64,000 bases of DNA from Citrus sinensis (lineage: Eukaryota; Streptophyta; Magnoliopsida; Sapindales; Rutaceae), in the NCBI RefSeq assembly GCF_022201045.2, contig NC_068558.1, positions 36,475,501 to 36,539,500 on the forward strand. Reading direction: 5' to 3'. The notes under the pieces are model-generated. The model saw only the letters and a program-made list of their open reading frames with translations. It was not told where the DNA came from and did not search any database. Below, piece by piece: positions 57,601 through 64,000 of the stretch (position 1 is the first letter of the stretch; every line of letters starts with the position of its first letter). The position numbers were made by a program, and so were the translations under genes.

Positions 57601-60600
57601 AATTTTTTTTCTCATATTTCTATTCATAAATTTTTAGTTGATACACTGATATATTACAATCAGAGTTCTATTGATATTTACAATCAGAAATCAATTGAAA
57701 CTCTCCTGAATAATTCTATTGTGGCACAACCCAAATATCAACCTTTCACTTAAAGCTGAAGAGAGGTCTGCCCTCACTATATAATACTGGAGGGAGATCG
57801 ATTTTACACAAATCTATATATATATAAAGTTGGGACTTGAGGAGGTGATGTGTCGTCACCATTTCTCATATTTGTATATTCTCTATTATCTAATAAATAG
57901 AGAAATTTTCTTTTAAATTTGACTTTTCATCTTCTCATAATTAATTTGATTGTTATTACGCAATAACAATTATGTAAAGATTTTAATGAGACATATTCTT
58001 TGTAATAAACATCCAAGGGAGAATGTTATGAATTTATTAAAATAAATGTAGATGTTCATAACATATATCTCTTAGTCTCTCCACTATCTCCCATTAGCAA
58101 CATTTAGCTTCCCTATAACTCCCACTATTTCACAAGGAATTATGATCCATAATTTTTCATTAATTTCATGAAGTGATTATGTAACTATAAAAAGAGAGCT
58201 CATCTTTTTATTTTGTACACACACAATTGGAATGAATAAAATCACTCTATAATATATTATCTCATTTTATTCTTTTATCTTGCGTTGCTTCTTTATTTAT
58301 ATTGCTGGTTAATAACTTTTTTTATTTTTTATAAGGCTGCCTCATCTTTAAAAAAAAAATCAATTCATATTTTTTATCAGTTTCATCAAGTGTAAAGTAA
58401 GAAAAAATGATAATACTAAATTTTTTTTTAAAAACTGTGTGAAGCACGGTTCTATTTTTTAGTATAAAAAAAAATTCAACCCCTATATGCAAGGGGAATC
58501 AAATCCCAGCGCTTACGTGAACCCATGGTGTGCCAATGGGCTACGGGCCCATTGGTTATTTCTATTTATAATTTGAACCTAAAATATAGTTAGGTATTTA
58601 ACTTTGCCCATGCATTGTTATTAACCCAGATTTCTGTTCTTATTTTTGAATTTGGCCCACTTAACTTTATATTTCTAAAATTTTGCCCAATAACTTTAAG
58701 TTCAATAATCTCCCCCTCCTCCAGATTTCTGGAATTTGCTTACCGTCCCTTCTCTACTTTTACTTTTGACCATTTGGTCCTCCAGGTTTCCAACTCTGGT
58801 TCCGCCCCTGTCCAAACTTTTACATTTGCTTGTCATAATTACCATTTTGTTGTTTCCTGTGGTTTATAGTATCATGGTGGAACAAATTTTGGTCGCACAT
58901 CAGGAGATTTTGTTACAACAAGTTATGACTATGATGCACCAATTGATGAATATGGTGAGTTATTTTTACATGTCTATGATTAAAATCTACTAAATATATT
59001 TTACAAATTCATCTTCTAGCTAGCTCTTGTTATTTCTTTGATGGTTATGCTGAATTTCCCACTTTGGTTTATAGGCTTACCAAGGAATCCAAAGTGGGGA
59101 CACCTTAAAGAACTTCATGAAGCTATAATGCTATGTGAAGGTGTATTGCTCAACAGTGACCCTATCAACTTATCACTAGGCCCTTCCCAAGAGGTGATTA
59201 ATTTGTTTCTCCTTGTTGTAACCTCTAGATTTTCAATCTAAGATATCATCCTTCTATTGTGATTTAAGTTTCTGTTTTGTAGGCCGATGTCTACGCTGAT
59301 TCCACTGGAGCTTGTGCTGCATTTCTTGCTAACACAGATAATGCAACTGACATAATGGTTGTGTTTAGAAATGTGTCATATTTCTTGCCTGCATGGTCAG
59401 TTAGCATTCTCCCAGACTGCAAGAATGTAGCATTTAACACTGCAAAAGTAAGTTTCAATATCATAGTCCCTTTTCAGCGCCAGATGGCTGCATGTTATAA
59501 AATGCGGATTTGGCCTTACACACTGTTGTTAAGACGACCGCACTTGAGATTGTTTCATATTAAGTTATCCTGTTTTATCAAATTCTATAAGTATAAAAAT
59601 TGAGGTGCATGTGTGTCATTACAAATTGGTTAGATGTCCAACTTATAATTATAAATGTTAAAAAGAAAAAAAAATGACGCAGGTAAGTACTCAAACGTCG
59701 ATAATTGAAATGGTACCAGAGTATTTGCAGCAGTCAGATTCATCAGCGGATGAAGGTTCTAAAGCTCTACAATGGGATGTATTTAAGGCGATGACTGGGA
59801 TATGGGGGGAAGCTAACTTTGTTAAAAGTGGTCTTGTGGATCATCTCAATACCACAAAAGATACTACTGACTATCTTTGGTACACAACAAGGTTAGACTC
59901 ATTCTGGAAAAAAACTTATCAGCAGATTTTTTTATCGTTGAATTTCGGGATTTATCGTTGAGAGATTCTTTTTCCTTTTTTCTGAAAACTGATGTGGGGT
60001 TGGATTGATTCAATTATACTTCATTCGACCCATTGCAAAAGCTTGCTGGTAAAAGCTCAGGGCCTATTCATTATTGCCTCAAGATTTATGAATGAGTCTG
60101 GAAAGAGTTTCTGAATCTGAGGTGTTGTATTTGCTCTCTGATTGCAGCATAATTGTTAACGAAGATGAAGAGTTCTTAAGGACAGGAAGCCAGCCGGCTC
60201 TTCTAATTGAATCAAAGGGTCATACACTTCATGCTTTCATCAATCAGGAACTTGTTCAAGGTTACTACCTTTTTACTTTGTCCAAAGTTCTTTTTGAGCT
60301 CGATGCCTGTCCTTTTTGCACTAAACTGTTGTTTATGATCTAGTATACTAACATGAGCCGTTGAATTGGCACATTCAACATCAATCAGTTTCTAAAATTA
60401 ATTGTCTCATCAAATCTTTTGAATAAGCTTATTCAGGAAATACTACATATTCAACTGGCACACTCGTCTTCAATTTCACGGTTCCCATCCCTCTCAAAGC
60501 AGGGAAGAATAAAATTGATATATTAAGCATGACGGTTGGCATGCCAGTGAGTCGCCTGTCTTTCTATTATTTTACATAATTATTTTCTGGAGAAGATATA

Positions 60601-62003
60601 TAGGATCAACTGTGAGTTACTTCTGATTGTATCGAATGCGACATTCAAAATCCTTATTAGTGCTACTCTTGTTGCTGCTTTAGAGTGCAGGACCATTTTA
60701 TGAGTGGACAGGAACAGGATTAACCGGTGTTAAGATCAAGGGTTTCAACAACGGGACACTGGATTTGTCTTCATATAATTGGACCTATAAGGTTTGCTTC
60801 TTCAATATTTAGTTTAATACGATTTAATTATTTTACTAGCCTTTCAAATTTCTATAGCCTCACCTTACGCTTTTCGCGGTTCCTATGTTTTTCCAGATAG
60901 GAGTGCAAGGACAAGACCTTAGTATATATAATCCTGATAATTTGACTAATGTAAATTGGACACCAACTTCAGAACCGCCAAGAAATCAGCCTCTCACATG
61001 GTATAAGGTAAAAAAATACTTGGGATATTCGCCATTTTTCGGTTTGAAAAATAGCTTCTAATTTCTTAGTACATGGAATGTGACAGGCTGTTGTGAATGA
61101 ACCGGTCGGGGATGAACCCATTGGTTTAGATATGCTTCATATGGGGAAAGGCCAAGCTTGGCTAAACGGTGAACCGATTGGAAGATACTGGGATAAGAGA
61201 AGTTCTATTGATGATCATTGTATTCAGGAATGCGATTACAGGGGCACATTCAACCAACAAAAATGCCTAACTGGTTGCGGGGAACCAACACAAAGATGGT
61301 AAATTAAGATAGAAAAAAGAAAAAAGCTTACGTCTTTTTTCTTGTTACGACAACCATTTATTTGTTTATATTGCATCGTTCAGGTACCATATTCCCCGGT
61401 CTTGGTTCAAGCCATCCCGAAACATTCTGGTGATTTTCGAGGAGAAAGGTGGAGATCCAACGAGAATCAGGTTCTCGCGGCGTAATATCTCAAGCATTTG
61501 CGGTCTTGTTACTGCGAATGAAGATGGAAATGAAAGCAGCAATAGTAATGCAGCTGTTCACCTCAAGTGCCCTAAGAACCGTAGCATCTCTACTGTAAAA
61601 TTTGCAAGCTTTGGAACTCCAACAGGAAAATGCGGTTCCTTCAGCATGGGGGATTGCCACGATCCTAATTCTACTCCTGTTGTTGAGAAGGTAATTACGG
61701 CCTCATTTGCTCTTATTATTTATGATGTTATTTTGTTAAAAATACACTTATTCATTGCAGATGTTTGCACGTTATAAAATTTGGATTTGATTTTGTACTG
61801 GTTGTGTCAAATCTGAATTTTACAACGTGCAGGCATCCGAATCTACAAATTTTACTTTTATATATTTCTTTTATACCTGATAATTATTGCAGGCTTGTCT
61901 CAACAAAAACAAGTGTGCCATAGAACTAACTGAAGCAAATTTCAACGAGGGTTTGTGTCCTGATGCAACTAAGAAACTTGCAGTGGAAGTAATGTGCAGC
62001 TGA
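54668..62003 (+). CDS. Secreted GH35 beta-galactosidase with SUEL lectin tail
   Basis: Nineteen exons: 54668-54850, 55127-55222, 55315-55427, 55573-55639, 55824-55916, 56159-56299, 56969-57057, 57164-57269, 58870-58954, 59075-59193, 59283-59447, 59683-59891, 60148-60260, 60437-60546, 60684-60791, 60897-61007, 61087-61298, 61384-61690, 61893-62003. They join in frame to 845 residues. A signal peptide (hydrophobic 8-29) precedes [15 protein letters not shown]. The GH35 acid/base is E188 in QVENEY, the nucleophile E256 in TENWPGW. The sequence follows Arabidopsis BGAL10 closely ([45 protein letters not shown]), with a C-terminal galactose-binding SUEL lectin domain (about 765-845, [20 protein letters not shown]). 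Such enzymes trim beta-galactosyl residues from cell-wall xyloglucan or pectin in the apoplast. Intron 5 uses a GC donor. Changes from relatives include EWNFGG to EYNYGG and ENEYG to ENEYQ. No lesion is visible. Confidence 0.93.
57270..58869. other. Long intron 8 of the beta-galactosidase gene
   Basis: At 1.6 kb this is the largest intron of the gene. It holds a copia-type LTR fragment (58010-58310). Sequence around 58490-58560 with AATCAAATCCCAGCGC and GGGCCCATTGG looks like other repeat debris. No nested gene is visible. Confidence 0.7.
58010..58310 (+). mobile_element. Truncated 3' end of a Ty1-copia retrotransposon
   Basis: A polypurine-tract-like CATCCAAGGGAGAA (58010-58023) is followed directly by TGTTATGAATTTATT, the typical start of a copia LTR. 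Further in are TATAAAAAGAGAGCTC (a likely promoter), and AATAAAATCACTC, as in an R/U5 region. The 5' part of the element and a second LTR are not seen. The right boundary is approximate. Confidence 0.6.
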
Positions 62004-64000
62004 AACCGTGGATCCAGTTAAAGAGCAAATTTATCTTCACAAAACATCAAGTTTCTTCCCCTGTATAACAAAAAAGGAAAATTTGTCATTTTAATTAAAT
62101 ATTAGTTAGGGAGCTTTTTTTTTTTTTTTGGATTTTTTCCCCCTCCTATATCAATTTATATAGCTATTTCAATTCATATAGCTTTTAAACGGGGGGAAAA
62201 GATTATCAAGATCCTGAAGGTTTGCGCTATCATCATACATATTAAAATAACCTTGTATAAACTATTTTAACACTAACGACCAATATCGAGAATAATCCAA
62301 TACTTACTTAAGGGAGGCTTGGTGCTCAAGAAAACAGAGTAGTGGCTAGATAACAAATACCTTCACAATCACACTCAAGCATTAAGAGAAGATTTATGGT
62401 TAATCCATACAATCACTCTAGCTAATTAAAATAATCATTATGCAATATCATCATCAGCCATAAATCACAGTGGAACCAGTGCATGTACAATTGTACACCA
62501 GAAATTCTCAAACTTTCTAGTTGTTAAATATAAAAGCTGAACAATTTTCATTAACAACCAAATTTCATTGAATCCTGTTAATCATTCTTAGTACTCACAC
62601 AGTCACACTGAGCCAACTATAGTAGGAGGATGATTCAGCGTCACAATCTTCTTGTCATTTCATTTTCATTATAACTTCAGTAGAAGGATGACAGTTTTTT
62701 AATTTCATGTACCTTCTCCTGGAAACTGTACAAAAATATTTATTCTGATAACTTCTATTAACAAAACCAGAATAAACAACTTGTTAACATGAAGATCTAA
62801 CTTGTAATTAACTATCAATTTAGAGAAATTAATTGTGGTAATATAAAACCCAAAAGCCAAAGTTATCATACGATTACAACCAAGTGGTCAAATTTTCTCT
62901 AGAAAGATTAATGCATGGCATCAAATTTGACAAATACACACATAAGTGAACAACAATTTGTCTAAAACAAACATGCAAACAAGCTGAAAGCTCTTAGAAT
63001 TAATCCACCATTTCCAATCAAGATCCAAGAAAAAGAAAAGTCTTAATTTAAATCAGCAAAAAAAAAAAAAAATGCACAGATCAATTACTAACCTCCGTGA
63101 CTAGATTTACTAAGAATGGGGTTACAATTTGCCAGGTAGAATCATCATCATCAGCCTCATCAACAAGCAAAACCCACTTCACTATTCCATCTTTCTTCTT
63201 CATCTCCAATGACCTTCATTATTATTGTTTTCCACCTCTGCTAAAAGTACTTGTAATGTGGAAGCCAACTATCAACTACCATAATTAATGCTACCCACTT
63301 TGAATATTCCGGCTGCAACCAAAAAGTTCCAAAATGCCATCATAATGGTATTTACAGCAAACAATTTTTGTTTGCTGCTGAAAGAAACAAAAATCTGAAA
63401 AAAAATGTTATTTTTGGTATTTATAGGGTAAATTTACATTTTATATTTTCATTTTGAGTGGTTTCAGTTTCACAGAAAATAAGGGGAGAAAAATATAATC
63501 ACTCACATCTAATGCTTAAATAAATGTAACATCAACATTTGACGGATTCAAATATTAATTAAAATTTTAAAAAATTTTGGGTTTATAATATACTATTAGA
63601 ATTATGCATTTCTAGGCAGTTTTTATCACATGCCTAACTGTGCACATGTTAAGTATCTATTGAGGGGTTGTGGGCTCTACAATGAGAGATTGACATGCGC
63701 TTCGATTGAGTTGAGATTGAGAGAAGAAATAATTAAGAGAGCGAGAATGATGCGTCGATAACATTGACAAGCGAAGGTGCAAGGCTTTGTTTAGTATAGT
63801 TTTTTGAATAAAACTTTTGTAGTAAAGCTTAAACAGAGCTTTAAAAAAAACAGTTGTTAGAATGTTTAGTTTTTAATTAAAAAAGCTCTTTTAAACGATT
63901 TAGTTATATAATTCTAAAAATGCTTTTGTAAAATAAATTTATAAAAAAATATATATAAATTTTTCCCCCCTTCTCTTCTTCCCAATTAGTCTTAGCAAAT
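62004..64000. other. 3' UTR of the beta-galactosidase and spacer
   Basis: The 3' UTR probably covers the first few hundred bases. The remainder is AT-rich without a recognisable gene. From about 63783 (GGCTTTGTTTAGTATAGTTT, AAAGCTT) the sequence recalls the left end of the Tourist-like MITE at 20140; if it is one, its right end lies beyond the window. Confidence 0.4.

Noticed and set aside
58490-58560. tRNA T-loop-like sequence (AATCAAATCCC)
   Set aside because: No acceptor stem, D-arm or anticodon arm at proper distances could be drawn.

Overview
This is nuclear DNA of a flowering plant. The genes have many short introns with plant-type splice sites. They include plant-specific families: a Pol IV/V second-largest subunit, a thylakoid-lumen FKBP, a TIR-NB-LRR resistance gene with a C-JID tail, and a GH35 beta-galactosidase with a C-terminal lectin domain. 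The spacers are AT-rich and full of MITEs. A TNL gene points to a eudicot. The protein sequences look like those of a woody rosid such as Citrus, but I cannot prove the genus from this window.

Layout. 1-1750 (-): 5' part of NRPB8, an RNA polymerase subunit; the rest lies off the left edge. 3705-7764 (+): FKBP16-3, divergent from NRPB8, with a Mutator-type MITE between them. 8692-15027 (-): NRPD2/NRPE2. 18340-19483 (+): ribosomal protein eL42, divergent from NRPD2, with two hAT-type elements in the spacer. 20500-37250: a repeated block centred on an intronless MAK/ICK/MHK-like kinase. One copy is a pseudogene (23612-24855), one is intact (34145-35362), and at least one block carries only flanking sequence. 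36291-41815 (-): exosome subunit RRP45 (CER7 type). 43248-43796 (-): a small protein with an N-myristoylation-type start. 44658-45152 and 47426-48100 (+): a paralogous pair; the second has a RING-H2 finger and the first has lost it. 49671-53333 (+): a TNL pseudogene with most of NB-ARC deleted and several frameshifts. 54668-62003 (+): a 19-exon beta-galactosidase, apparently intact.

The housekeeping genes are not functionally linked by position, although NRPB8 and NRPD2 both encode RNA polymerase subunits. I found no clearly new molecular system. The most interesting material is the kinase cluster. Both copies share unusual changes in the activation segment, which must predate their duplication. 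The paralogous copies also act as natural empty sites that date and bound several transposon insertions. Other points of note are two GC-AG introns, an in-frame 21-bp repeat in NRPD2, and a 69-bp segment identical between eL42 intron 1 and its upstream region.
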